64,000 bases of DNA, from contig NZ_AZUK01000001.1 in the NCBI RefSeq assembly GCF_000527035.1, positions 2,182,001 to 2,246,000 of the forward strand, read 5' to 3'. Below the pieces are notes generated by a model. The model was not told the DNA's origin, did no database searches, and saw nothing but the letters and a program-made list of their open reading frames with translations. This document shows, in pieces, positions 17,922 to 26,603 of this stretch (position 1 is the stretch's first letter; the number at the start of each line of letters is the position of its first letter). A program made the position numbers and the translations under genes. This DNA is from Tolumonas lignilytica (GTDB lineage Bacteria; Pseudomonadota; Gammaproteobacteria; Enterobacterales; Aeromonadaceae).

Positions 17922-17940
17922 ATGTTAATTTAATTAACAT
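17922..17940. promoter_or_regulatory. Palindromic operator of the ribbon-helix-helix protein
   Basis: Perfect 19-bp palindrome ATGTTAATT-T-AATTAACAT between the TATAAT box and the start codon. Symmetry and position fit autoregulation by the small RHH protein encoded immediately downstream. Confidence 0.65.
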
Positions 17941-17955
17941 GCGGAGTGTTCGTGG

Positions 17956-18156
17956 ATGGAAAAAAAGACCGCACGGCTGACTTTACTGATTGATCCGGTG
18001 AAGAAAAAAGCCTTTGAAGATCTCTGTACGGCGCAAGATTTGACGCCGTCACAAGTCGTTCGTCAAATGATCCGCGACTATCTGGATGCCCACGGCGTGA
18101 CCTATGCGACCAAAAGCAAACTGGGAAGCAAAGCAAAGGGTGAGACCGTGTCTTGA
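17956..18156 (+). CDS. Small ribbon-helix-helix (CopG/Arc-like) DNA-binding protein
   Basis: A 66-residue protein. The predicted strand ARLTLLID (6-13) is followed by helix KKKAFEDLCTAQ and helix SQVVRQMIRDYLDAHG, the strand-helix-helix order of CopG/Arc repressors, which bind DNA as dimers through the strand. The C terminus is Lys/Ser-rich. There is no toxin gene beside it: the next gene on this strand is a DUF1127 gene 2 kb away, and the convergent neighbour is a SulP transporter. So it is not an obvious antitoxin. The coding end overlaps a hairpin. Confidence 0.72.
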   Translation: MEKKTARLTLLIDPVKKKAFEDLCTAQDLTPSQVVRQMIRDYLDAHGVTYATKSKLGSKAKGETVS

Positions 18157-18170
18157 GACACGGTCGTTTA
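18144..18170. terminator. Terminator-like hairpin overlapping the RHH stop codon
   Basis: 9-bp perfect stem GACCGTGTC-TTGA-GACACGGTC containing the TGA stop, followed by GTTTA. It lies between convergent genes and may serve both. Confidence 0.55.
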
Positions 18171-18175
18171 CGTCG

Positions 18176-19852
18176 TTATTCGTGCATGATCATCTTGTCA
18201 CTGTTGGCTGCAAAACGCAGTTCGCAATAGTTCAGCGCCTCGTCAAAGGTGCCGAAACAGTGGCCCTGACCCAACAATTCAATGATGCCAGCCTTTGTTA
18301 GTTTCTGATGCACCGTCTTGTTCATTTCACACAGCAAAATAGTCACGTTATGTTTTGCAGAGAGCGTAATGACGTGTTGCAGCGATTGCAGGGCGGTGAA
18401 ATCCATAAACGGGACATGTGCCAGACGCAGGATCAAGGCTTTGGGTTCGGTATTGGTTTGCGCCAAGGTGCGTTGAAAGGTTTCGGCTGCACCAAAGAAC
18501 AGTGGTCCATCAATACTGTAAACCAGCACTTGCGGAGGCAGCGTCGTGTGCCCTAGTTGCCGGATCTCATGATTAAGATCATCGCCGGTGTGTTGCTGGA
18601 TCTCGACTGAACCGGCCATGCGCTGCATGAAACTGAATGAGGCCAGGATCACCCCGATATTGACGGCGACCACGAGATCGGTAAACACAGTCAGCAGGAA
18701 GGTGATGAGCAGAATGGCGGTATCTGTTTTCGGTGCCTTTTTGACCATTTCCACAAAATGTGGCAATTCACTCATATTCCATGAAACCACAAACAGGATA
18801 GCGGCCAGCGAGCAGAGCGGGATGTTGTTGGCCAGCGGTGCCAGGAACAACAAGATCAGCAATAACACCACCGAGTGAATGATCCCCGCCAGCGGACTGT
18901 TGCCGCCGTTACGGATATTGGTGGCGGTACGGGCGATGGCTCCGGTGGCCGCAAACCCGCCGAACAGAGGGGAAATAATGTTGGCCAGCCCTTGTCCAAT
19001 CAGTTCCTGATTTGAATTATGACGCGTGCCTGCCATGCCGTCGGCAACGACAGCCGATAGCAATGATTCAATAGCGCCCAGCATGGCAATGGTAAAGGCC
19101 GGACCAATTAACTGCACCATATGGTTAAATGAGAATTCCGGCAGCGAAAAATCTGGTAATTTCTGTGGAATTCCGCCAAAAGCACTGCCGATGGTGGCAA
19201 CGCCGGCGGGATGAAAGAGGCTGACGGTCAGTGTGGCAAAAATCATGGCTACCAGCGGCCCCGGGACTTTTCGCAGATAAGGGATCCGTGGCGTCAGGAT
19301 CACCAAGGCCAGACTGCAAAGGGCCACGGCACTGGTGAAGATACTGGCGTGGGGCAATTGCTGCAGCAGATGCCAGAATTTTTCATGAAAATGTGCACCA
19401 CTAACTGGAGGAAGACCAAAGAAGTCTTGCCATTGTCCGACCCAGATGATCACGCCAATGCCGCTGGTAAAACCGACGATAACCGGGGCTGGAATGAACT
19501 TGATGATGCTGCCCAATTTGCTGAAACCCATGAGCATCAGCATGACCCCGGCCATCAGCGTGGCCAGTTGCAGGCCGCTGATGCCGTATTTGGCGGTGAT
19601 CCCGGCGAGTATGACAATGAAGGCACCCGTTGGTCCGGCGATTTGTAAACGGCTACCCCCGAAAAGAGAAACGGCCACACCGGCGATCATGGAGGTATAG
19701 AGCCCTTGTTCCGGTTTGACACCGGAGGCGATGGCAAACGCCATGGCCAGCGGTAAAGCGACCACACCTACGATGACTCCCGCGATCAGATTGGGAAGCC
19801 AGTTTTTGATGCGTAGCAGACCTGCTTGCTGCGCCTCCAGAATTGCAATCAT
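18176..19852 (-). CDS. SulP-family anion transporter with STAS domain
   Basis: A 558-residue SLC26/SulP membrane transporter. About ten to twelve hydrophobic segments occupy residues 1-420, including VALPLAMAFAIASGVKPEQGLYTSMIAG and the GPTGAFIVILAG helix that line the transport path. A C-terminal STAS domain follows at about 440-550 (LVYSIDGPLFFGAAETFQRTL, ALILRLAHVPFMDFTALQSL). Substrates in the family include sulfate, bicarbonate and dicarboxylates, and I cannot choose. ATG 19852 is preferred: GAGGTGG lies 6 bases upstream. An in-frame ATG at 19882 is poorer. No carbonic anhydrase gene adjoins it. Confidence 0.9.
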   Translation of the reverse strand: MIAILEAQQAGLLRIKNWLPNLIAGVIVGVVALPLAMAFAIASGVKPEQGLYTSMIAGVAVSLFGGSRLQIAGPTGAFIVILAGITAKYGISGLQLATLMAGVMLMLMGFSKLGSIIKFIPAPVIVGFTSGIGVIIWVGQWQDFFGLPPVSGAHFHEKFWHLLQQLPHASIFTSAVALCSLALVILTPRIPYLRKVPGPLVAMIFATLTVSLFHPAGVATIGSAFGGIPQKLPDFSLPEFSFNHMVQLIGPAFTIAMLGAIESLLSAVVADGMAGTRHNSNQELIGQGLANIISPLFGGFAATGAIARTATNIRNGGNSPLAGIIHSVVLLLILLFLAPLANNIPLCSLAAILFVVSWNMSELPHFVEMVKKAPKTDTAILLITFLLTVFTDLVVAVNIGVILASFSFMQRMAGSVEIQQHTGDDLNHEIRQLGHTTLPPQVLVYSIDGPLFFGAAETFQRTLAQTNTEPKALILRLAHVPFMDFTALQSLQHVITLSAKHNVTILLCEMNKTVHQKLTKAGIIELLGQGHCFGTFDEALNYCELRFAANSDKMIMHE

Positions 19853-20110
19853 AACCACCTCAAATACTAATAACATTAACATATGGTGATAACCAATGAT
19901 GCATTCTAGCGCTTTCTGTATCGGTCGCGCATACGGACCAAGAAAAAAAAATGGAGCTCGATATAACGGGCATAAAAAAGCGGGATTTTCTGCAGAATTT
20001 GCGGCAAAGCTCCCATATCTTTATCTGCAATGGACTAGAATTAATAGCATATGCTGCTGAAGCGTTCAGCGCATTCCCCTCGCATCACGCTACGAGTCGC
20101 GGAGGTATCT

Positions 20111-20335
20111 ATGACTAAGCATTCTCTGGTGCATGCCAAAATACCGCAGTATGCACAACGTCCTGATCGGGACGGTTCAACTCTGTCTCATCTTCAACAT
20201 ATGTTGCTGTTATGGAAGCAAAATTGGTTAACTCGCCGTCAGTTAGCCCAATTGAGTTCAGAAGATTTACGCGATATTGGATTGACGGAAGCACAACGAC
20301 AAGAAGAGCTGAATAAATCTTTCTGGGAGCCATAA
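20111..20335 (+). CDS. DUF1127 small protein
   Basis: A 74-residue protein whose C-terminal half is the DUF1127 motif: LLWKQNWLTRRQLAQLSSEDLRDIGLTEAQRQEE. Such short Arg-rich proteins are common in proteobacteria; some bind RNA or influence phosphate and carbon metabolism, but the role here is unknown. A perfect GGAGG sits 6 bases before ATG 20111. It is monocistronic, with a strong terminator after it. Confidence 0.82.
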   Translation: MTKHSLVHAKIPQYAQRPDRDGSTLSHLQHMLLLWKQNWLTRRQLAQLSSEDLRDIGLTEAQRQEELNKSFWEP

Positions 20336-20369
20336 AATTCATTGATAACAACCGATTGCTGTTTTTATG

Positions 20370-20402
20370 ATCCTCCGTGGGAATGCCCCGGAGGATTTTT
20401 TT
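20370..20402 (+). terminator. Rho-independent terminator of the DUF1127 gene
   Basis: Stem ATCCTCCG with CGGAGGAT, extended by GGG/CCC pairs in the loop, then a run of six T. It ends at the stop region of the convergent GGDEF/EAL gene. Confidence 0.85.
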
Positions 20403-23400
20403 ATGTGGTTGGCTTTGAATGCTGTTGTAAGAGTTGCGCAAATTCATCAGCAGGAAGAGGGGGGCTCATTAAGTATCCTTGATAACAGTCGCAGCCCTGT
20501 TCTTTCAGAAAGTTGAGCTGTTCCATATTTTCTACCCCTTCAGCCATGACCTTCAGGCGTAATGTATGCGCAATCGCTACGATGGTGGCGGCAATTTCCA
20601 TATCATCTTTTTTGTGGGGAATATCGTCGACGAAGCTCTTGTCTATTTTCAGGACATCCAGCGGGAAGCATTTCAGATAAGAGAGCGAGGAATAACCGGT
20701 TCCAAAATCATCGATCGCCAGTTTGATGCCTTTGGCCTGTAACTGGCTGAGAATGTCGATCGCTTCCTCCTCGCGTGACATCAAGATGCTTTCGGTGAGT
20801 TCCAGCTCCAGTTTATTGGCTGGGAAGCCGGTATCAGTGAGAGCACGGCTGACAATGCTGTAGATATCGCTGTAATGAAACTGCACCGGTGAAATGTTGA
20901 CGGCCAGGGTGAGATCGGGCAGCCCCTCTTCCCGCCAGCGCTGCCCTTGACGGCAGGTTTCTGTCAGTACCCATTCCCCGATCTGCTGGATCAAGCCGGT
21001 TTCCTCGGCAATAGGGATAAAGTGCACAGGCGAGATCAGTCCATGTTTCGGATCTTGCCAACGGACCAAGGCTTCGGCCCCGATGATGCGTCCGCTGTTG
21101 ATTTCAACCTGTGGTTGGAAATAAACCCGCAGTTCATTTCGATCGAGTGCCTGTTTTAAGCGAAATTCCATATCCAGCCGTTGTTCCGCGAGGCCAGTGA
21201 GCTCGCTAGAGAAATATTTGAAACAATTCCGGCCGTTTTCTTTGGCGAAATACATGGCCGCATCGGCTTTTTGCAGTAATTCCTGTGGTGCAGTGCCATG
21301 GTCGGGATAAAGGCTGATCCCGATGCTGGCGCCGAGCATGACATCGCGGTCATTGGGGAGGCGAAACGCCTTTTTCATCAATAAAATGACGTTGGTCGCA
21401 ATCGCATTGATGTATTCGGGCGGCGGATTGTCGTCGAGTAAAATGGCGAATTCATCACCGCCTAAACGGCTGATTTTATCGGGCATTTGCAGATGTTGCT
21501 GCAGACGGTGGGCTACTTCTTGTAACAGAACATCCCCGATGGGGTGCCCGAAGCTGTCGTTGACGTCTTTGAAGCGATCCAGATCGACAATCAGCAGTGC
21601 CACCCGTTTCCGGTTCACACTGCCGGACTGAATCGCATTCTTTAAATTGATATTGAGCAGGATACGGTTTGGCAAGCCGGTCAGTGGATCATAGTGGGCC
21701 TGATGTTTTAATCGGGCTTCGGTTTCTTTGATTTTGCGAATATCCGTCAGGGTGCCGATATACCCGATGATCTGATTTTGCTCATTGGTCTCTGAACGGG
21801 CATGAATAATCAGCCAGCTGTCTTTATGTTTATGGTTTTTAAGAGGTAGCCGGCATTCCATTTCACTCTCACCGTGGCTGAATAAATGCGGCAACCATTC
21901 CTGATATATTTTGCGGTAATCATCGTTGTTGAGGGCATTTAGCCAGAGGGCGGTTTGCGACTGGCTCGGCATTTGTAAAAGCTCAGCCCCGAATTCGTTG
22001 ATGTAGAGTAAATTGCCGTAAGGGTCGAGGCGGAAAATACCCACATGAACAAAGGTAGCCAGATTATGAAACAGGCGCTCGCTGGCGACTAATTGTTGAT
22101 CCCGATTAAAATTATCCAGCGCGAAGGAGATATCGCTGGCCACCTCCGTGAGTGTGTTCTGGATAGTCTCGGTAAAAAAGTCTTTTTCTTTGGCGTAGAG
22201 CCCCAATACACCAAACAGTTTTCCGCCTTCATAAATCAGATAGTAGCCGGCCGACAGCACTTGAGCGGCTTCAGCAATGGCATGAAAGGGGCTGGTTAGC
22301 GTCTCGTGCAGATAATCATTCAGGATGATGTTTTTTTGTTGCGCGATAGCATGCATAGCACCTGTGCGGGAAAGCAGTGTAGGGTCTTTGCGTTTTTGTT
22401 CGGTGATCCAGTCGGTGAAGCCACTGTTGTCGCCAAAGGTATGAATAATGTTGACATCGTCTTGTTCTGGCGTGCATTGAGCAATCATGGCTAATGAAAA
22501 ACCGCCATCTTCAACGGCGATCTGGCAGACGCGTTCGAACAGGATTTCCCTTGAAGGGCAATGTACGATCGCCTGGTTAGTGTGCGACAGCATGTTGTAG
22601 AGCAGATTTTTCTTCTTGAGCTCTAACTCGCTGGCTTTGCGGCGGGAGATATCTTCGACGACTCGCACGATAAATGAGATGCGGCGGTTTTCTTCCCGCA
22701 CACAGTGCGTGTCAATCAGCACATGAAGGAAGGAGCCGTCTTTGTGCTGTATTTGCCGTTCACGCTGAAATCCATCAGAAAGATCCAGTTCCATCTGCCG
22801 GATCAGCGGCAGCTCCGATTCTCGATCCTCTGGAGAGAGGAGCGCGGTGAATTCGACCTGGTTCATCTCTTCGCGGCTATAGCCCACCAATTCACATAAC
22901 TGATTATTGAAACGCAGCCAGCGCCCGGTCTGGGCATGTGTGATGGCCATACCAAACAGTGGGAGTTCAAAGAAATGCCGCAGCAACCGATCTTTTTCTG
23001 CGGTTTTTTGTCGCAGCACTAGGGCATTGCGGTATTGCTGCTGCCGCCATTGCATGTAGAGCAACAACATGAGCAGGATGTCGACAAACAGCAAACCCAG
23101 CGTGAGCCAAATGAGCTGGTTATAAAGTGGTGCGTAAGCTTCTTTCTGGTCTTTTTGCAGTAACACATGCCAGCCGGTATAGGCGACCGGCTGATAGCTG
23201 GCAAATACGTCGTGCTGGCGTTCATCTTTTACTGTCAGGGTCGCCGACTGATCGGAAAGCGCTTTTGCCAGCAGGGAGTTATGTTGCTGCGGATAAGGAA
23301 TGTCTTTGATGTCAGCGCCCAGAGCGTTATTGGCGGGTACATGAATAGCGAGAACCCGTTCATCGTAGGGTTGCAGTAACAGGGTAAAGCCCGTGGTGCT

Positions 23401-23991
23401 GCTGGGCCAGGTTTCGATTTTTGGCAATAATGCGGTGGCAACCGCCTGTGTCAGTTGTAAGGCGCCAATCACAAAAAAGGAGTTGGGATCCCGCAGCGGG
23501 ATACGAATGCCCATATGCAGTGCACCATCGGCATCACGAAACCAGTCGGTCGTAATATTGTGAGCATTGGTCGGTGTGGAGGTCTCATTGAGTTTCTTGA
23601 CAGGGGCATTGCCTAAAACCAGACGAGGCCGGTTTTTTTGGTCAAACACCGTGAGTGATTCATAAGCCATGCGTCGTTGTAATTGGGCAAAGGTTTCCTC
23701 GATTTCGCTGGCCGGGTAATGCGGGTCACGATTCAATTGTACCGCCATGTTGATGAATAACGGGTTATTTTCCAGAACTTGGGCATCACCTACTCGTTCA
23801 TTCAGCCACGATTCGATCTGGTCGGATTTTTGTTGTGTCAGGATGCGAAGTTGCAACAGCTCATCATGGGCAATTTGCTGTTGTTGGATGTGAAAAAACA
23901 GCAGGGGGATCAGCAATACCAGTAATAGCTGTATCAAGAACAACCATTTTAATTTTGAATTTCTGAATGCATTGTCGGTTGAGTGATCCAT
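20401..23991 (-). CDS. Membrane cyclic-di-GMP enzyme with periplasmic sensor, PAS-GAF-PAS-GGDEF-EAL
   Basis: A 1196-residue sensor of cyclic-di-GMP metabolism. In order: membrane segment 15-34, a periplasmic Cache-like sensor at about 35-290, membrane segment 291-313, PAS 333-450, GAF about 480-630, PAS 635-755, GGDEF domain (motif 844-848) and EAL domain (Glu973-Leu975). The diguanylate cyclase motif is intact. The RxxD inhibitory site expected just before GGDEF is missing (QMPD). The EAL catalytic set looks intact: EALVRW, NISPVQF, ELTES, DDFGTGYSS (1094-1102), KIDKSF and EGVEN. It may therefore both make and degrade the messenger. It starts 23 bases after a periplasmic binding protein gene. 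Confidence 0.93.
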   Translation of the reverse strand: MDHSTDNAFRNSKLKWLFLIQLLLVLLIPLLFFHIQQQQIAHDELLQLRILTQQKSDQIESWLNERVGDAQVLENNPLFINMAVQLNRDPHYPASEIEETFAQLQRRMAYESLTVFDQKNRPRLVLGNAPVKKLNETSTPTNAHNITTDWFRDADGALHMGIRIPLRDPNSFFVIGALQLTQAVATALLPKIETWPSSTTGFTLLLQPYDERVLAIHVPANNALGADIKDIPYPQQHNSLLAKALSDQSATLTVKDERQHDVFASYQPVAYTGWHVLLQKDQKEAYAPLYNQLIWLTLGLLFVDILLMLLLYMQWRQQQYRNALVLRQKTAEKDRLLRHFFELPLFGMAITHAQTGRWLRFNNQLCELVGYSREEMNQVEFTALLSPEDRESELPLIRQMELDLSDGFQRERQIQHKDGSFLHVLIDTHCVREENRRISFIVRVVEDISRRKASELELKKKNLLYNMLSHTNQAIVHCPSREILFERVCQIAVEDGGFSLAMIAQCTPEQDDVNIIHTFGDNSGFTDWITEQKRKDPTLLSRTGAMHAIAQQKNIILNDYLHETLTSPFHAIAEAAQVLSAGYYLIYEGGKLFGVLGLYAKEKDFFTETIQNTLTEVASDISFALDNFNRDQQLVASERLFHNLATFVHVGIFRLDPYGNLLYINEFGAELLQMPSQSQTALWLNALNNDDYRKIYQEWLPHLFSHGESEMECRLPLKNHKHKDSWLIIHARSETNEQNQIIGYIGTLTDIRKIKETEARLKHQAHYDPLTGLPNRILLNINLKNAIQSGSVNRKRVALLIVDLDRFKDVNDSFGHPIGDVLLQEVAHRLQQHLQMPDKISRLGGDEFAILLDDNPPPEYINAIATNVILLMKKAFRLPNDRDVMLGASIGISLYPDHGTAPQELLQKADAAMYFAKENGRNCFKYFSSELTGLAEQRLDMEFRLKQALDRNELRVYFQPQVEINSGRIIGAEALVRWQDPKHGLISPVHFIPIAEETGLIQQIGEWVLTETCRQGQRWREEGLPDLTLAVNISPVQFHYSDIYSIVSRALTDTGFPANKLELELTESILMSREEEAIDILSQLQAKGIKLAIDDFGTGYSSLSYLKCFPLDVLKIDKSFVDDIPHKKDDMEIAATIVAIAHTLRLKVMAEGVENMEQLNFLKEQGCDCYQGYLMSPPLPADEFAQLLQQHSKPTT

Positions 23992-24014
23992 ATCACCTTG
24001 ATTCCATCATCTTG

Positions 24015-24941
24015 TTATTTTCTCAGGTAAAACCGATAGTTTTCCGGTGTAACCAGTTGATAGGGAATGAGTTGTTCAGACGGCAGATGGTGTGTTTTTT
24101 CAGTCAGCGCCAGTGCGGTTTTCAAGGCCAGCGCCCCCTGTGCATTGGCGTCCTGAAACACGGTGACTGCCAGTTCACCTTTATACATCGAATAAAGGGC
24201 ATCCGGCGTGGCATCTATACCTGCGACCCGGATCGATTTGGTGGAGACTCCTGCCTTTTTCATCGCAATCAACGCACCCAGCGCCATTTCGTCGTTATTG
24301 GCGGCCACAATGTCGAATTGGGTGCCTTGGTGCAGCCAACGGGTCATGACGGCTTCGCCTTCGGTACGGCTGAAATTGGCAATTTGTTCATCAACCAGAT
24401 GCATTTGCGGGTGTTGCGCGATCACCGCCTTGACGCTTTGTGTCCGCTCCTGTGCGGCACCGGAGTTTTGCTTGCCGACCAAGATGACAACATTGCCTTT
24501 GCCGTGCGTCAGTTCGGCAAGGTATTCCATCTGCAGTTTCCCTGCGATCTTGTCATCGGAGCCAACATAATAGACACCTTCATCCAGCGGAACATTTGGT
24601 TTCCGGTTAACAAAAACCAGCGGGATGCCGGCTGGTCGGGCGAGTTGGATGAGTTTTTCTACCGGTTCCCGTTCCACGTCCACCGGATTAACGATGATGG
24701 CGGCCGCTTTCTGGGCAATAAACTGAGTTAGCTGTGCCTGCTGGCGAGACACGTTTTCTTGTGCATCGACGATACGCAAGGTGACCCCGGGATGTTGCTG
24801 GGCTTCGTCGGCAATGGCTTCGCGCAGGATGCTGAGATAATAATCATCAAAATGCGCCATGCTGACACCGATCAGGATCTCAGCGAAGCTGAAAACGGGT
24901 ATGCAGAGCCACAACATCATCAGCAGTAAAATTTTCAGCAT
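24015..24941 (-). CDS. Periplasmic sugar-type binding protein (Peripla_BP_4)
   Basis: A 308-residue periplasmic binding protein with a signal peptide (cleavage after about residue 20, ...FSFA|EILIG). The two-lobe fold of the ribose/galactose-binding class is indicated by GVSMAHFDDYYLSILREAI, IIVNPVDVE, GIPLVFVNRKP, YVGSDDKIAGKLQMEYL, AANNDEMALGALIAMKKAG and GIDATPDALYSM. There are no ABC permease or ATPase genes nearby. The next gene in the operon is a membrane GGDEF/EAL sensor, so it probably presents a ligand to that sensor and not to a transporter (inference). AGGAG precedes the ATG. The ligand is unknown; sugar or autoinducer-2-like compounds are possible. Confidence 0.85.
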   Translation of the reverse strand: MLKILLLMMLWLCIPVFSFAEILIGVSMAHFDDYYLSILREAIADEAQQHPGVTLRIVDAQENVSRQQAQLTQFIAQKAAAIIVNPVDVEREPVEKLIQLARPAGIPLVFVNRKPNVPLDEGVYYVGSDDKIAGKLQMEYLAELTHGKGNVVILVGKQNSGAAQERTQSVKAVIAQHPQMHLVDEQIANFSRTEGEAVMTRWLHQGTQFDIVAANNDEMALGALIAMKKAGVSTKSIRVAGIDATPDALYSMYKGELAVTVFQDANAQGALALKTALALTEKTHHLPSEQLIPYQLVTPENYRFYLRK

Positions 24942-25088
24942 CGGAATGTTCTCCTTTCATCCTCAGTCATGGTTCTGATGATGCGGTTGATGCCAGTTAA
25001 GAGTGATTGAGGTACAGGGCGCGGAAGCATAAATTCAGTTTAGCCGCTGACGGGTAAACTGCTTAATGTCATATGAGAAGTAAGGAAA

Positions 25089-25131
25089 ATTCATTCTTAC
25101 AACGTGATATTTGTCATTTGTAAGAATGAAT
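25089..25131 (-). terminator. Terminator of the citCDEFXG operon
   Basis: Perfect 14-bp inverted repeat (arms 25089-25102 and 25118-25131, 15-base loop) just beyond citG. Read leftward it is followed by TTTTCC. Confidence 0.7.
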
Positions 25132-25143
25132 GGCGGGGAAAGT

Positions 25144-26034
25144 TTAACGCTCCAGTTGTTGTAGCAGCCAGGTGATGGCCAGTAAATCGGCGCTGCCGCC
25201 GGGGCTTAAGTTGCGCTGGATCAGTTGTTGATCCATCGTCTGGAGAGCCTGCAGACGCGCAGTGGAAAGAAAGGCGGTGTCTTGCCGGATCTGACGGGCG
25301 TATTGCTGGACATAATCTAAACCGGCCAGACCGCCGCGGGCGACCAGATTGGTATCGTTATTGTGTTCCAACAAGGCCAACATCACTTCCAGCAGGGCGC
25401 TGTTGCGATCGGCGCCTTCATCGAGGGCCTGACGATACACCGGCAGGGCATATTTGCGCACAGTCTGAAAGCCCGATTCCACTTCACCCCGGACACCGCT
25501 TAATCCGTATTGATGGAAGAAGCGTTCACCCGCCGTGCGGGGATGCCGGTTGGCGGCCAGCTCGCGGGCGACGAGGCCCTCTGTGGCCTGAGCGACCACT
25601 TCACACAGAGTCTGTTGATTCAGAATTTTCCCCTGTTGCCACAGGCGTCCTGCTGCGGCACACAATAAAGAGAGCGAAAACAGCATTCCCTTATGGGTAT
25701 TGATGCCGGCAGTGGCCAGAAACATCGCTTGTTCGCACTGTCGACCCAGCGGGCGCAATGCCGCGAGCAGGCGATCGACCGGTTGATGGGCACTCTGGAT
25801 GCCGATGTCGGTAAAACGGGCCAGCCAGGGCGCAATGGCATCCGTGCTGCGCTCGAAGGTCTCGACCGTCATATCCTGATGGGCCCCGTTATTGGCGCGA
25901 TCCACCAGACCGGGTTTGGGGGTGGTATAAACCTCAACCAGCATGGCATTGCGTGCCAGCGCGGCCATGTCCCGCACGATTGCGGGTTTGATGGCGATGG
26001 AGGTGCTGCTGTCAGCATCAAAGAGTGCATACAT
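25144..26034 (-). CDS. citG: Triphosphoribosyl-dephospho-CoA synthase CitG
   Basis: CitG makes 2'-(5''-triphosphoribosyl)-3'-dephospho-CoA, the precursor of the citrate lyase prosthetic group, from ATP and dephospho-CoA. In 296 residues it shows the family motifs MLVEVYTTPKPGLVDRANNGAHQDM (about 33-57), AGINTHKGMLFSLSLL (about 135-150) and HNNDTNLVARGGLAGLDYVQ. The start is ATG 26034, preceded by ACAGGAACA and overlapping the citX end by 17 bases; an upstream in-frame ATG lies deep within citX. Last gene of the citC-D-E-F-X-G operon. Confidence 0.93.
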   Translation of the reverse strand: MYALFDADSSTSIAIKPAIVRDMAALARNAMLVEVYTTPKPGLVDRANNGAHQDMTVETFERSTDAIAPWLARFTDIGIQSAHQPVDRLLAALRPLGRQCEQAMFLATAGINTHKGMLFSLSLLCAAAGRLWQQGKILNQQTLCEVVAQATEGLVARELAANRHPRTAGERFFHQYGLSGVRGEVESGFQTVRKYALPVYRQALDEGADRNSALLEVMLALLEHNNDTNLVARGGLAGLDYVQQYARQIRQDTAFLSTARLQALQTMDQQLIQRNLSPGGSADLLAITWLLQQLER

Positions 26035-26584
26035 GGTGTTGTTCCTGTGTGGAATAAGTGCGCAGCGTTTGGCGGATGTGGGCGAGCAATGCCTCGCTGC
26101 TGTGGCGACGACTGCGTCCGCAAACGGCGGCCAATTCATCGCAGATCAGGCAGCGACGGGGGGCTAAGTCAAATTCGCGGCGTGACAGACTGCGCCCGTT
26201 GCTATCCAGCACATCCAGATCGAACAAGCGACCGAGCGGGTGCTGTTGTTCCAGCTGGATCATGGCGCTTTTCAGGCGCTGTGCGGCGATCGGGACACTC
26301 CAGAAGGCTTCGAGGCCGGTAATGGCGCGCCAGACCGCATGTGCGGTGACTGGCCAGCCTTGGGCTTTCAATACCTGTTGCACCGCCAGTATCCCTGCAG
26401 TCTGTAACTGATGAGCCTCCGCATTGTCTTTGATTTCCCCCGGCATATTGATGCAAAACGAAATCAGACTGCCGCCGTAACGCTGCAACCAGATCCGCTG
26501 GCGGGTCACTCGGTCTTCCCGAGCGGCCAACATCTGGGTCAGTCCGATACGAAGGTTGGTCGGGCGTTGGCTCATCAGTTCCAT
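26018..26584 (-). CDS. citX: Apo-citrate lyase phosphoribosyl-dephospho-CoA transferase CitX
   Basis: CitX attaches the triphosphoribosyl-dephospho-CoA group to the acyl carrier protein CitD. The 188-residue protein has GRLFDLDVLDSNGRSLSRREF (about 127-147), RRCLICDELAAVCGRSRRH (about 153-171), the typical CitX signature with its cysteines. AGGGG is 8 bases upstream of ATG 26584. It follows citF with a 19-base gap and overlaps citG. Confidence 0.92.
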   Translation of the reverse strand: MELMSQRPTNLRIGLTQMLAAREDRVTRQRIWLQRYGGSLISFCINMPGEIKDNAEAHQLQTAGILAVQQVLKAQGWPVTAHAVWRAITGLEAFWSVPIAAQRLKSAMIQLEQQHPLGRLFDLDVLDSNGRSLSRREFDLAPRRCLICDELAAVCGRSRRHSSEALLAHIRQTLRTYSTQEQHHVCTL

Positions 26585-26603
26585 GCTTATTTCCCCTGCT
26601 TCG

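Noticed and set aside
17956-18156. Antitoxin of a toxin-antitoxin pair
   Set aside because: The RHH fold would allow it, but no toxin-sized gene overlaps or follows; the next gene is a convergent SulP transporter.
23967-24731. A 254-codon plus-strand open frame
   Set aside because: Antisense to the periplasmic binding protein gene, Cys/His/Arg-rich without domain signal.
26035-26139. Extended N terminus for CitG
   Set aside because: The extra 35 residues lie entirely inside citX in another frame and have no similarity to CitG.
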